Shown here one piece after another: positions 11,988 to 23,920 of a stretch of DNA of 64,000 bases; within the stretch, counting starts at the first letter, position 1; the number at the start of each line of letters is the position of its first letter. Where the stretch lies: contig NC_053045.1 in assembly GCF_003473485.1 (NCBI RefSeq), positions 40,776,494 through 40,840,493 of the forward strand, written 5' to 3'. Under the pieces are notes generated by a model, which made no database searches, was not told where the DNA came from, and was given only the letters and a program-made list of their open reading frames with translations. Source of the DNA: Medicago truncatula. Lineage: Eukaryota > Streptophyta > Magnoliopsida > Fabales > Fabaceae. The position numbers were made by a program, and so were the translations under genes.

Positions 11988-12011
11988 CTACTACTACTAC
12001 TACTACTACTA
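11988..12011. repeat. (CTA)n microsatellite by a gene start
   Basis: Eight CTA (TAG on the gene strand) units, about 67-90 bp upstream of the ATG of the minus-strand calcyclin-binding gene. It probably lies in the 5' UTR or core promoter. Confidence 0.9.
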
Positions 12012-12624
12012 ACTATACATAATTGGGGGTAATTTGGTAATTTAGTAAGCCTTTTCCTCTAATTGCACATCACATCACAGAAGATTCTGGAGAGTCGTTC
12101 CATTTGGCGTGGAACCCTTAAATATTGAGTAAATGGTAAATAAAAAATCTCAAAATGTAAATTATTGCAAATTGCAAACACTCTTCTCAAAAAAAAAATT
12201 GGTACAACTACAGTATTTCTCTTAAATTTTGATATTTAATGTACACATTCCAATACATTATTAAGAGTTTATGCAATAATTGGTATAACTATTAGAATTT
12301 TTTTTACCCTAACATTTGCATAAACTTTCAACTTTATGAGCAAATACATGTTAATAGTTGAGAGTTTATGCAAATGTTTTATTGGTATTGTAAAACGACG
12401 TATAATTTGAGATAATTTTTTTTAAAAAGATGTGACATATAATTTAGAAGGGATGGAGTATAAAGCAAGACATCCAGCACAAGAGGCCATGCGTTCCTTT
12501 CTTTTTCTCTCACTCTTTTTTATAATCAATTACTATCAACGTTGATTCACATTATCACTTCAGCTAATTTTGTTTCCTCCCAATCATACAGAATTTTAAG
12601 CATTTCAAGCTTAATGAGAATAAC
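12012..12624. other. Intergenic stretch with a Stowaway-like remnant
   Basis: The segment 12205-12470 ends in 'tagaagggatggagta' and contains 'ttattggtattgtaaaacga', like the Stowaway MITEs at 39497 and 61871, but the left end is worn. It also has an internal inverted pair around 'agagtttatgcaa' and its complement. No gene is seen. Confidence 0.45.
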
Positions 12625-13277
12625 CGCCAAAACCAATCATTTGGATAACTGGCGTATTAATTATACTCTAACTACCAAAATTAACAGACTGCATGAAATG
12701 AAGTGTCAGTTAGTTATATCAAAACACTAAAACGGTTAGACTTCGGTTACAGTTATTTGTGAAGCAAGCTTACAAATCAAACATAAGGATAAAGGCCACT
12801 ATTCAATATCAGTCATCATCATACATCATAAAAGCCACTTTTTAATTATCTTTAAATAAAAGCCACTACTTAATAATGTTTAAAATTGTTATCCTGACAG
12901 ATATGCATAAATTTAAGAATAACCGTCACTAAAATTTCAAGCACAAGTTCATATCCCATAACATAATCCAATATATCAAATGGAAACTTACATCAAGCGA
13001 ACATTACAAACATAAAGTAAAGTATATATATTATGCTGAATTAATATTTTACCCCACTCATTTATAAGTTTATCAGCATAAAGTAAGATGCAATTAAGCA
13101 TTTAAGATAATTAGATTAACAAGCTTGATTAAGGGTGAGTTAGTATAGTGTCAACCAAAAGTAAGTAAGTAAGTAACTAACTAACTAACAAGAAAACAGT
13201 TAGAAGTCAGTTACAGTTAGAGTTACTTGTGAAGCAAGCTTCCAATTCAAACAAGCATACACTGAAACGTCACTCAC

Positions 13278-13287
13278 TATATAATAA
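13278..13287 (+). promoter_or_regulatory. Probable TATA box of tandem gene copy 1
   Basis: TATATAATAA lies about 80-90 bp before the ATG at 13369. It sits in a promoter block almost identical to that of copy 2 (19540-19866). Spacing fits a short 5' UTR. Confidence 0.6.
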
Positions 13288-13368
13288 TGATCAGTATCAC
13301 AAATCAATCATAATAACATTTCACATTTTCCATATTCTCTTTTCTCAGAAAGAAAGAAACCTCTCAAC

Positions 13369-15662
13369 ATGACTCAATCACCAAAGAACTCTCAAGATCC
13401 TCCATCCTCACCCAAAAACAAACCTCCATCTGATTCGCAACAACCACATTCATCTTCTGCACCGGAACAATCTGCCACCGGATCAAAGAAACCTGCCTCC
13501 ACTACGGGACAAGATGCCTCTGCAACCAAGCAAACTCCCTCCTCATCGGGAAAATGTGTCTCCGGCGGACTGACAAAACTACTCTCTGAAACGGGAAAAG
13601 ATGCCTCTACAGCAGAAGAAGGAGCCTCTACACCGGGAAAAGAATCTTCCACACAAGAAAAGTCACCATCAGCACCGGAACAAAAACCACCTTCTGCTAC
13701 TGGATCAGAGCCCATTGCCATACCTTCAAGGAAATGTAGTGATCTCCAAGACACACCAATTCATCATCCTAAATCGGATGCTCCTTTAGCCAGAACTCAT
13801 CGACTTCCAGGGTTTCTCTCATCAGGCAAGTCTGCTGAAACATCAGACAACTCTGATCAAGAAGAAAAAGCACCATCTGCTTCTCAGGAAGAAGAACCAT
13901 CTGCTGCTAAGAAAGAAGAAGAACCATTTGCTGCTAAGAAAGAAGAAGAACCATCTGCTGCTAAGAAAGAAAAAGCACCATCTGCTTCTCAGGAAGAACA
14001 AGAATCATCTGCTGCTAAGAAAGAAGAAGTATCATCTTCTGCTAAGAAAGAACAAGCAACATCTGCTTCACAGGAAGAACAAGGATCATCTGCTTCTAAG
14101 AAAGAAGAAGCACAATCCGCTACTCAGGAAGAAGAAGCACAGAAACCGAACCAGGATCCACCGCATCAAGATAGAGAGAAGACGTTCCTCTGGGGCATCA
14201 CTGTCGCCCTAGTCATTTCCCAAATCTTTACACTGGTATGCTTCTTTCTTTCTTTCTTTCTTTGATTTATTTATCTTTGTACTTGTGAATATAAATAAAT
14301 TTTCCTAAAGAAAGATAATGGTGTTGGTATCGAATGTATTTGTCTGTGTAGTTAGTATCTTATCATATGCATGGAATCTATGTATGTTCCTTAATTCATT
14401 TTTATACATGCCTTGGATTTTTACTATGACCGGGGTTTCAATTTTCAAGATTTATATGTATTGAGTTTTTGGAATATCACTAGAATTTATTTCAATTGAA
14501 TTATGTAGAAAGTTTTCCAATTCTTTTGTTGATGGATACTGGTAGTATATGTCCTTAATTCTGTGTGTTTCATGGCTTAAGAAAAAATTAATCTTCAATT
14601 TCATTATGTGACGTTCTGAGAATTAGTTTTGATACCAAAATATACTAGAAAATTTTATTTAAATTTGTTCACGTGTATATGTATCTAATTCGTTGTGTTT
14701 CTGTGAGTTCGAAAAAATTATGCTTCAATTTATCTTTATGACAAACTTCGTTTGATTTTGTATCGAGTTCTTGAACATGAGAAAATGAATTTCAATAATT
14801 AACTATAATAGATGTTCTTGCGTAAATCAAAAGGTTAGCATAGAGATTCAGAGACATTATTGTATATCGAATGCTTGAATATGACAGGTAGTAATGTGTT
14901 TGTGCATAAATTAGAAGGTTTACACAGAGATATTATTGAAGTTTCAAATTGGCTCAAGTATTTTCATTATTTTTTCCTTAATTTGTTACACATATTTTGA
15001 ATAATTTTAAAATATATTGCGTTGTTAATTTAACTTTTAGCTAATTATTTAATAAAGTAACTATTTGTCTAGCTGAATTGCTTTCTTTTTTGGCAAAATA
15101 TTAAGCTTAAGTGTGTAAAGAAGTATATGACAAGGGCTCTTTCTCCAAGGGACTCAAAACAGACAATTATTAACCAATTTGATTTGTTGTGTGATAAACT
15201 GATAATACTATTTGCATCCAAAGTTGTGTGTATATTTGCTACTTTTTTCTTAATATCTCTCAAGGTATGTGATGAAATTAGAATCAATGAATCAAGTGTG
15301 TAGCTCATTTTGTATTGTATGATGGAATGGTATATGGATTACCAACCATATCAAGTTAAACCAAAGATACCTTATTATTCTGTTTATTAATGTTGGTAAG
15401 TGACAGCAAATCTAAACCAGAATTTCTTTAAGTATCATCCTATTGAATAGATGAAGCGAATGCTTTTCTGAATTACAGATGTGTTTACTTTCTACATGGT
15501 TATTGTCTGTGCATGATCACTATAGAGAATGCTTTCTACGGAGGAAATTGCATTTGATTTCATTGTTGATGTATATCCCTGATTTGTATGTTTCTGTGCA
15601 ACATTATTAATTTTGTGTGCTGATTGTTGTTTCAGGTTTGGTATAATCGTCGTAGGACATGA
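13369..15662 (+). CDS. Tail-anchored Lys/Glu-repeat protein, copy 1 (unknown family)
   Basis: Two exons, 13369-14235 and 15636-15662, separated by a GT-AG intron of 1.4 kb. The product is 297 residues. Residues 1-115 are Ser/Pro/Gln/Thr-rich and low in complexity. About 116-165 is a more ordinary segment (KCSDLQDTPIHHPKSDAPLA, then RTHRLPGFLSSG). About 166-250 is built of degenerate 9-10-residue repeats of the type PSAAKKEEE alternating with SASQEEQ. The C-terminus has a single hydrophobic span (about 272-291, GITVALVISQIFTLVW). The second exon supplies only VWYNRRRT, so splicing completes the span and adds a basic tail, as in tail-anchored membrane proteins. There is no signal peptide. I do not know the family; membrane location with a disordered cytosolic part is inference. 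The intron was placed because both copies keep the same donor, acceptor and stop. Confidence 0.85.
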
Positions 15663-17700
15663 TCACTATTGGCATTGGTTTAGCAATTTAAAGCACATGT
15701 TACACACGAGAAGTTAAACCAAATTCACAAGTTGTGGCAAATTTTTTGACCTTATTTCATTGAGGCCATTACCAGACATAGACATTGTTTCTTTTGTTTT
15801 CTGTATGTTGATTACCCCCATTTTTTTTGTTAGCATTACCGCCACTTCGACATGGATATAGTTCCTTTGATTCGCATGTTGTTTACCCTAGCATAATAAA
15901 GCTGATAGTGACAGTCATATATTCTGGTTGAATGTTCCCTTATCAAATATTTTAGTTTGGTTTATTGTTTCTCGATGAATTCTTAGCTCATAAAATAAAG
16001 GTTTAACTACATGTGATCTTTATAATAGCCTTCAGTATAAATAAATATTTTTTGATATAATAACTGTCTAAACTTTTATAAATGCATGTATTAATTTGGT
16101 TGGAAGAACTCGTGTAGCAAATAGCACAATTTCCGGCCTTATGTGATATTTTCGCTTCTTTGATTGCAAAGATGCATTCTTTGGTGGAAGCTACTAAGCA
16201 AGCCTATTTGTCATGGCACAAAAAATTGTAGTCAGTCCAAAAATGTATTTAGGTAATAATCATAATGTGAAATCATAGGAAAGTTTTTTGTGGTTATTGT
16301 GGGGAAGTATAGCAATATGAAATGTCCTTTGCTTATTCCGATTATATGCAAGAAATGCTCAGTGTCTCAGTTATCTTCTTTGGAAGATATCTGTTGAAAA
16401 CCCAAAAATTAGGCACCAAGTATGCTCGCCGTAATATTACCGCATCATCACAAACAATATTATTTAGGCAAATGCTACATATGGCGAATCCATCGGAATA
16501 CAGTGGCATGCATCGAACAATAATCAATGAAATTTTAGAAAGCAAACGGCATGAACTTAGAAGATAAAAAACTGTCAAAAAAATGTGCGATCTTGATTAT
16601 TACTGCTCATGATTTTTTGCAAGTATCGCCAACGCTTCAAGCTAAAAGTAAGTTATCCTAACATGCAGACACGCTCAGTCGCTCATATGGAAGCAGTGGA
16701 TATGAAAGAAACTCAATGGCAAATACAGCACAGCGAAAGAGTGGGGAATTCCAGAGGAATGTTTTTAAAAGAATGTAAAAACATAAACCACAATGTCTTT
16801 AAAAGAATGTTTTTCTAAATAAGGCTACTACCATATGCTAAACCAGAATATTTGTTCGCAAGTAAAACTCAAAAGTATCTGCCAGTACATACTTTTTTGC
16901 CACTACCATATGGAGAATTCTTTCTCCTTTTGTATTGAAACCAAGACATTTAGAGAGTTTTGTTAATGTGTTTCAAAGAAAAATAAAAGAAAAACGATGA
17001 AATGACTGCTCAATATCTAGTACAATAATTGTCTTCCCTTTATCTCGTAGAACACAGAACTAAGAAGTATCCCTATTGCCCTTGTTCCTACCCCCACACC
17101 CTTATCTTATTTGTGCATATTCCTTTGATCCTATGGGGAATTTCCTAAGCATAGAGTTATGAAGATAGTTTACTCATGCAATCGATAAGTAGGTGATTCT
17201 TTCTTTAGAGATACAGTCTTCAGGCTCTTGATGCAATGTTTTTGGCATAGCAAGAAAACAGCAGAACAAATAAAAGAATAAATGTTAAAGGAAATTGGTC
17301 AAAAAAATAATGGCAATTCATAGTGATTTCTCAATATTGGTAAGTATGCATGGAAAAGGACATATAGTGATCTGGCATTATTAGTAAGGACGCGCGGAGA
17401 TTTATAACATGATATTTCAACCTCTCCAAAACTATGATCCAACGAATTGAAGTAAAAATAATAGCCATTAAAATTTTTCTTATCTCGACATAGATAAACA
17501 GAAATTTAAGCTAGAATAAATTTCAATCTAGAAGTAGTTCTGAGAGTTTGGCAAAAGCTCAAATCCCGTAACATCATCTAATGTATGAAAACTTTCAACA
17601 AGTGAACATTACAAAGGCATTTGCCAGTAGTCCTAATGTAGAACCTAGATACCAAAGTCAGTCTTCATAATCCTAATCACATATACAAAATTATAGCAAA

Positions 17701-19074
17701 GTTTATTTTAAAACAGTAGTAGTAAATTTATTGTTGTGGAGTGGCGTGGCTGCATATGCGCTAATGGTGGCATGAATTATGCTGCATACAAAGTACATGT
17801 GCTCTGATGCTGTAACTGGAAGGGGGTCATTGATGCATTGTTGTGTAAATGAGTGAGTGTAGGATGGAGAAGGTTATGCAAGATAGTGGAGCATATTGTT
17901 CTGTATTCCTCTGCTCACAATGAGTTGTTGATATAGTTTTTCAGATAATTTGAATTGGAGATGTCTTGTTGACTTTCATTTTTTATTTTTTTTTAAATAT
18001 CCACAAAAAAAAATCAAATTTTTTTCAATCAAATTCGTCCCTGTTCATGTGAAAGTTGATTTGGAACTCCGCTCTGGCGCTTAACGTGACACATCAACAC
18101 TTAAAGGCGAGACTTGACGAAGGGACTAAATTGATTGACATTTATTAAATTCAGAAACGCATTAGCTATTTCGAAAAAATTGAAAGATGAAATTGCATGC
18201 AAACTTGAGGACCAAAATGCCTATTCACTTGTAATTTTGCATAGACCGTTAAAGTGTAATAGAAAATTCTCCAAAGAAACATAACCACCACCCTGAAAAA
18301 CACATACCAATAAAAATCATTAACACAATTAATTAAGATGAACACAAGATAAAAGACAATATATATCTAAAATCTGTTGATGGATCCTTCCCACCTTTGC
18401 CAGCCCATTTCCTTCCACTACTCTGATATCAAGCCACAGAGTTCTTTTTCAGGAAATGCAACCTTCCATAAGCCTTAACATGAAAACAAAGACCTTTGAG
18501 ACTACGTTGAATATGGATGAAACTTCATTTCTAACATGAAAATGCAATAAATTACGGTTAAACACATTCTTTCAATTTTTAGCATTTATTTGACGGTATC
18601 ATGGATCAATTTGATAGTTAAGATAAATAATTCAGAGACCAATTTATAGGGAGTGACAAAATTCAAGGACCATCTTGATTCTTAGTGAATAATTCAGGGA
18701 TCGACTTGACAATGTAACAATTTGTAATGACTTTCATTTAAAATGTGTCAAAAAAAATAACTTTCATTTAAAAAAAAAGTCCATTTTTTTAAAATAATTT
18801 TCAATCAATTTCGTCCCTAAATATTTGGTAATCCTTGATAGCACTTAACGTCTTACGTCATCACTGTTAACGGTGAGACTTAACAGAGGGACGAAATTGA
18901 TCAACATTTGTAAAATTCATGTACGTTTTAGCTATTTTAAAAAATTTAAGGATGAAATTGACCGATATGTACAAGTTGAAAGGACAAAAAAGCCTATTCA
19001 CTCATAAAATAACTAATCCTTGTATATAAAATTCCTTGTATAACCCCCAAAACATGATACTAACCACCAAAACC
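17701..19074. repeat. Spacer with two direct copies of an unclassified repeat
   Basis: Copies at about 17960-18250 and 18765-19005 share, in order, a T-rich start, 'caatcaaattcgtcc', 'gcacttaacg', a 'ggtgagact' block, 'agggac(g)aaattgat', 'ttttagctattt' and 'gcctattcact'. The identity is imperfect, so the copies are old. Part of each is internally inverted around the 'aaattgat'/'atcaattt' blocks, which is MITE-like. They lie between the two large duplicated blocks and may have helped create them. Confidence 0.6.
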
Positions 19075-19775
19075 AATCCTTAGGATAAATGGCTTATTAA
19101 TTACTCTAACTACCAAAATTAACAAGCTTAATGAAATGAAGTGTCAGTTAGTTATCATATATCAAAACAGTTACCATAGTTTAACAAACTAACTAACTTG
19201 CTAGAAAACGGTTAGACTTCAGTTACAGTTACTTGTGAAGCTTACAAATCAAACATAAAAGCAACTATAGTTTTAACAAACTAAGTAGAAAACGGTTAGA
19301 CTTCACTTACGGTTATTTTTGAAGCGACTTTCCAAATCATACATAAAAGCCACTTTTTAATAATCTTTAAAATTTCTTTCCTGACATATACGCAGAAATT
19401 TAGTATAACTGTCACTAAAATCCCAACAATTTAGCACAAACATAATCCAATAAATGAAATGGAAACTTAAATCAAGTGAACATTACAAACATAATGTAAA
19501 GTATTATATGCTGAATTAATTAATATACAAAATATGGTATGCTGAATTAATATTTTTCCCCACTCATTTATAAGTTTACCAGCATAAAGTAAGATGCAAT
19601 TAAACATTGAAGAGAATTAGATTAACAAGCTTGATTAAGTGTGAGTTAGTATAGTGTCAACCAAAAGTAACTAACTAACTAACTAACTAGAAAACAGTTA
19701 GAAGTCAGTTACAGTTAGAGTTACTTGTGAAGCAAGCTTCTAATTCAAACAAGCATACACTGAAACGTCACTCAC

Positions 19776-19785
19776 TATATAATAA
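19776..19785 (+). promoter_or_regulatory. Probable TATA box of tandem gene copy 2
   Basis: Same TATATAATAA element and spacing to the ATG (19867) as in copy 1. Confidence 0.6.
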
Positions 19786-19866
19786 TGATCAGTATCACAA
19801 ATCAATCATAATAACATTTCACATTTTCCATATTCTCTTTTCTCAGAAAGAAAGAAACCTCTCAAC

Positions 19867-21872
19867 ATGACTCAATCACCAAAGAACTCTCAAGATCCTC
19901 CATCCTCACCCAAAAACAAACCTCCATCTGATTCGCAACAACCACATTCATCTTCTGCACCGGAACAATCTGCCTCCGGATCAAAGAAACCTGCCTCCAG
20001 TACGGGACAAGATGCCTCTGCAACCAAGCAAACTGCCTCCTCATCGGCAAAACGTGTCTCCGGCGGACTGACAAAACTACTCTCTGAAACGGGAAAAGAT
20101 GCCTCTACAGCAGAAGAAGGTGCCTCTACACCGGGAAAAGAATCTTCCACACAAGAAAAGTCACCATCGGCACCGGAACAAAAACCACCTTCTGCTACTG
20201 AATCAGAGCCCATTGCCATACCTTCAAGGAAATGTAGTGATCTCCAAGACACACCAATTCATCATCCTAAATCAGATGCTCCTTTAGCCAGAACTCATCG
20301 ACTTCCAGGGTTTCTCTCATCAGGCGAGTCTGCTGAAACATCAGACAACTCTGATCAAGAAGAAAAAGCACCATCTGCTGCTAAGAAAGAAGAAACACCA
20401 TCTGCTAAGAAAGAAGAAGAACCATCTGCTGCTAAGAAAGAAGAAGTACCATCTGCTGCTAAGAAAGAAGAAACACCATCTGCTAAGAAAGAAGAAGAAC
20501 CATCTGCTGCTAAGAAAGAAGAAGTACCATCTGCTGCTAAGAAAGAAGAAGCATCAGCTAAGAAAGAAGAAGCACGATCCACTGATCAGGAGGAAGAAGC
20601 GCAGAAACCGAACCAGGCTCCACCGCAGCAAGATAGAGAGAAGACGTTCCTCAGGGGCATCACAGTCGCCTTAGTCATTTCCCAAATCCTTACACTGGTA
20701 TGTGTCTTTCTTTCTTTCATTCTTTTGATTTATTTATCTTTGTACGTGTGAATATAAATAAAGACTCCTCAAGAAAGATAATTGTGTTGGTATTGAATGT
20801 ATTTGTCTGCGTAGTTAGTATCTTATTGTATGCATGCAATCTATATATGCTCCTCAATTCATTTTTATACATGCCTTGGATTTTTACTATGACCAGGGTT
20901 TCAACTTTCAAGATTTATATGTATTGAGTTTTTGGAATATCACAAGAATTTATTTCAATTGAATTATGTAGAAAGTTTTCCATTTCATTTGTTGATGGAT
21001 ACTGGTAGTATATGTCCTTAATTCCCTATGTTTCAATATGTGATGTTCTGATAATTAATTTCGATACCAAAATATACTAGAAAATTTTATTTAAATTTGT
21101 TCATGTGTATGTGTATCTAATTCGTCGTGTTTCTATGAGTTCGAAAATTTTTTGCTTCAATTTATCTTTATGACAATCTTGGTTTGATTCTGTATCGAGT
21201 TCTTGAACATGAGAAAATGAATTTCAATAATTAACTATAATAGTAATATGTTTGTGCATAAATCAGAAGGTTAGCATAGAGATTCAGATACATTATTGTA
21301 AAGCTAATTGGTGAACTCAAGCATGTTTGTAAAGCTTTCTAATTTTGCAAAATGTTAAGCTTAATTGGTGAACTCAAGCATGTTCTATGTATTTGACAAG
21401 GGCTCTCTTTCTGTAAGAGACTCAAAATAGACAATTATGAACCAATTTGATTTCTTGTGTGATAATACTATGTTTTTGTGGGTTTAGAACTATTTATTGA
21501 ATGTCCTTATCAAAGTAATTAATTACCTTACATCCAAAGTTGTGTGTGTGTATATTTGCTACTTTTTTCTCAATATATCTCAAGGTATGTGATGAAAGTA
21601 GAATCAATGAATCAAGTGTGTAGCTCATTAAGTATCATCCTATTGAATAGACGAAGAGAATGCTTTTATGAATTACCGGGCGTTAATGATGTGTTTACTT
21701 TCTACATGGTTATTGTCTGTGCATGATCACTATAGAGAATGCTTTCTACGGAGGAAATTGCATTTGATTTCATTGTTGATGTATATCCCTGATTTGTATG
21801 TTTCTGTGCAACATTATTAATTATGTGTGCTGATTGTTGTTTCAGGTTTGGTATAATCGTCGTAGGACATGA
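19867..21872 (+). CDS. Tail-anchored Lys/Glu-repeat protein, copy 2 (unknown family)
   Basis: Two exons, 19867-20697 and 21846-21872, with the same intron position and the same eight-residue second exon as copy 1. The product is 285 residues. The first 165 or so residues differ from copy 1 at only a few positions (for example ASGSKKPAS for ATGSKKPAS, and SSAKRVSG for SSGKCVSG). The repeat region was rebuilt: a 26-residue unit (PSAAKKEETPSAKKEEEPSA and six more) is present twice in perfect tandem, and the SQEEQ blocks of copy 1 are missing. The C-terminal span reads GITVALVISQILTLVW, then YNRRRT. The open frame and matching splice sites suggest both copies are functional. The role is unknown. 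Confidence 0.85.
20371..20526 (+). repeat. Perfect 78-bp coding tandem repeat (two units)
   Basis: Units 20371-20448 and 20449-20526 are identical, keep the reading frame and encode the 26-residue Lys/Glu unit. Their identity points to a recent duplication by slippage or unequal exchange within the gene. A partial third unit follows. Confidence 0.92.
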
Positions 21873-23295
21873 TCACTATTGGCATTGGTTTAGCAATTTA
21901 AAGCACATGTTACACACGAGAAGCTAAACCAAATTCACAAGTTGTGGCGAATTTTTTGACCTTATTTCATCGAGGTCATTGTTGCATATGGTTTGTTTGT
22001 TACCATTACCAGACATAGACATCATTTCTTTTGTTTTCTGTATGTTGATTACCCCCATTGAGGCCTTTGTTGCATATGGTCTGTTACCACCATCACCAGA
22101 CATAGATAAATGCAGTTTCTTTTGTTTTCTGTATGTTGATTACCCCCATTTTTTTTGTTAGCATTACCACCACTTCGACATGGATATAGTTCCTTTGATT
22201 TGTATGTTGTTTACCCTAGCATAATAATGCTGATAGTGACAGTCATATATTCTGGTTGATATGTTCCCTTCTCAAATATTTTAGTTTGGTTTATTGTTTC
22301 TCTTGATGAATTCTTAGCTCATAAAATAAAGGTCTAACTACATGTGGTCTTTATAATAGCCTACATTATAAATAATCATTTTTTGATAAAATAATTTTCT
22401 AATCTTTTATAAATGCAATTTGGTTGGAAGAACTCGTGTAGCAAATGGCACAATTTTCGGTCTTATGTGAAATTTTAGCTTCTTTGATTGCTAAGATGCA
22501 TTGTTTTATGGAAGCTACTAAGCACGTCTATTTGTCATCGCACAAAAAATTGTAGTCAGTCCAAAAATATATTTAGGCAATCATCATCATAATGTGAAAT
22601 CATAGGAAAGTTTGTTTGTGCTTATTCTGTTCATATGCAGGAAACAATTATCACAAAGTGTCTCAATTATCCTCTTTGGGAGAAATCTGTTGAAAACCCA
22701 AAAAATAGGCAGAATGCACGCGGTAATATTACAGCACCAACATAAACATTGTTATTTAGGCAACATAGAGTCGGCGAAGATAGTTTACTCATGCAATCAC
22801 TAAGGAGGTGATTCTTTCTTTAGAGATACAATCTTTAGGCTTTAGATGCAATGTTTCTGGTTTCTAGTTTCATCTAACATAGTCGAGATTGTCATAGCAA
22901 GAAAACAGCAGAACAAATAAAAGGATAATAGTGATTTCGCAATATTGGTAAGTATGCATGCAAAAGGACATATAGTGATCTTGCATTATTAGTAAGGATG
23001 CGCGAAGATATATAGCATGATATTTCAAACTGTCCAAAAATATGATCCAACAAATTGAGATAGAAATAAGTGCTACAATAATAGTCATTAAAAAATTTCT
23101 TATTTCGACATAGATACGTAGAAATTTAAGCTAGAATAAAAATTCAATCTAGAAGTTCCAAGAGTTTGGCGAAAGTTCAAATCCCGTAACATCATCTAAT
23201 GTATGAAAACTTTCATCAAGTGAACATTACTAGGGCTGTAATCATAATGTATAACCTAGAAATCAAAGTCAGTCTCCATAATCCTAACTTGGTTG

Positions 23296-23920
23296 AAAAT
23301 TCACTTTTCAACTTTGATTACCTAGGTTCGATACTCAGGCACACCGGAAACCATATTGTATATCTAATCCTAAACATTGTTATGTCATGCACAATTAACA
23401 ATTCTGTTACCTAATCCTAAACACGTTTATGCCACGCACAATTAACAATCTGTGCAAACCCTTTTACAATTACAAAAAAAAAATCTGCGCAAACCACGAT
23501 CAAAGTTTTTTTGCTTGACCTTTTCTCGCAGAGATAACTGACACAGTTTGTCTCTCACCTGATTAAGCACATCTCATCAGACTATTCCATTTTTTCACAC
23601 TATGAATGGCTGAGCCCCTGAAAGCTGAAAGTGTTTGTATCTTTGCATTTGTGGTATAGGGTAGAATGAAGTGGAATGAACTATGTTAGATTTTAAAAGA
23701 GGGGGGTTATCATAGTTTATCCCAATCAACTTCATTCTACTCTATATCGTCAATCCAAAGTACATATCCTAAAAAACTATCAATGAAGTGCAAGCTAAAC
23801 CAGTTGAAGGTGGCAGGTTTCTAAGGTCTAAAGAGATATGCGAAGAGGGACACGTCTTTAGCAAAGTTACTCCAGCTAGGTAGTGTTCAACCCCATTCCC
23901 TTATCTTGAGCTTGCTTGTG
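23296..23920. other. Intergenic stretch with a small MITE-like inverted repeat
   Basis: At about 23632-23769 the segment 'tagggtagaatgaagt' is mirrored by 'cttcattctactctat'. The outer ends 'gtttgtatctttgcatt' and 'aatccaaagtacatatcc' are also inverted. This makes a foldback of about 140 bp, class unknown. Otherwise this is intergenic DNA and the probable 3' UTR of the minus-strand coiled-coil gene. Confidence 0.5.

Larger units (their letters stand above)
12625..17700. repeat. Tandem duplication, copy 1
   Basis: This block matches 19075-23295 in order: the upstream region ('actaccaaaattaacag'), the promoter, the whole gene, its intron, the 3' region, and then about 2 kb beyond to 'cataatcctaa'. 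Copy 1 has extra sequence, mainly in the intron and downstream near 16560-17150, so it is about 0.9 kb longer. The region from 15663 to 17700 has no recognised second gene. An 81-codon frame at 16322-16567 is not kept open in copy 2. Confidence 0.85.
19075..23295. repeat. Tandem duplication, copy 2
   Basis: Second copy of the block at 12625-17700, in the same orientation. The first exon outside the repeat region, the 300 bp before the ATG and the 3' exon region are nearly identical to copy 1, while the intron and the distal 3' part have several deletions and short local duplications. One local duplication is at about 21960-22150, where a 'tgttgcatatggtytgtt' block and a 'ttctgtatgttgattacccc' block recur. 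Confidence 0.85.

Noticed and set aside
13392-13754. A long open frame antisense to the first tandem gene (and its equivalent at 19890-20252)
   Set aside because: It is the shadow of a low-complexity Ser/Pro/Glu-rich coding sequence. It is Ser/Glu/Gly-rich itself and has no promoter or splice context.
16322-16567. An 81-codon open frame after the first tandem gene
   Set aside because: The duplicated counterpart near 22600-22760 does not keep the frame, so selection on a protein is unlikely.
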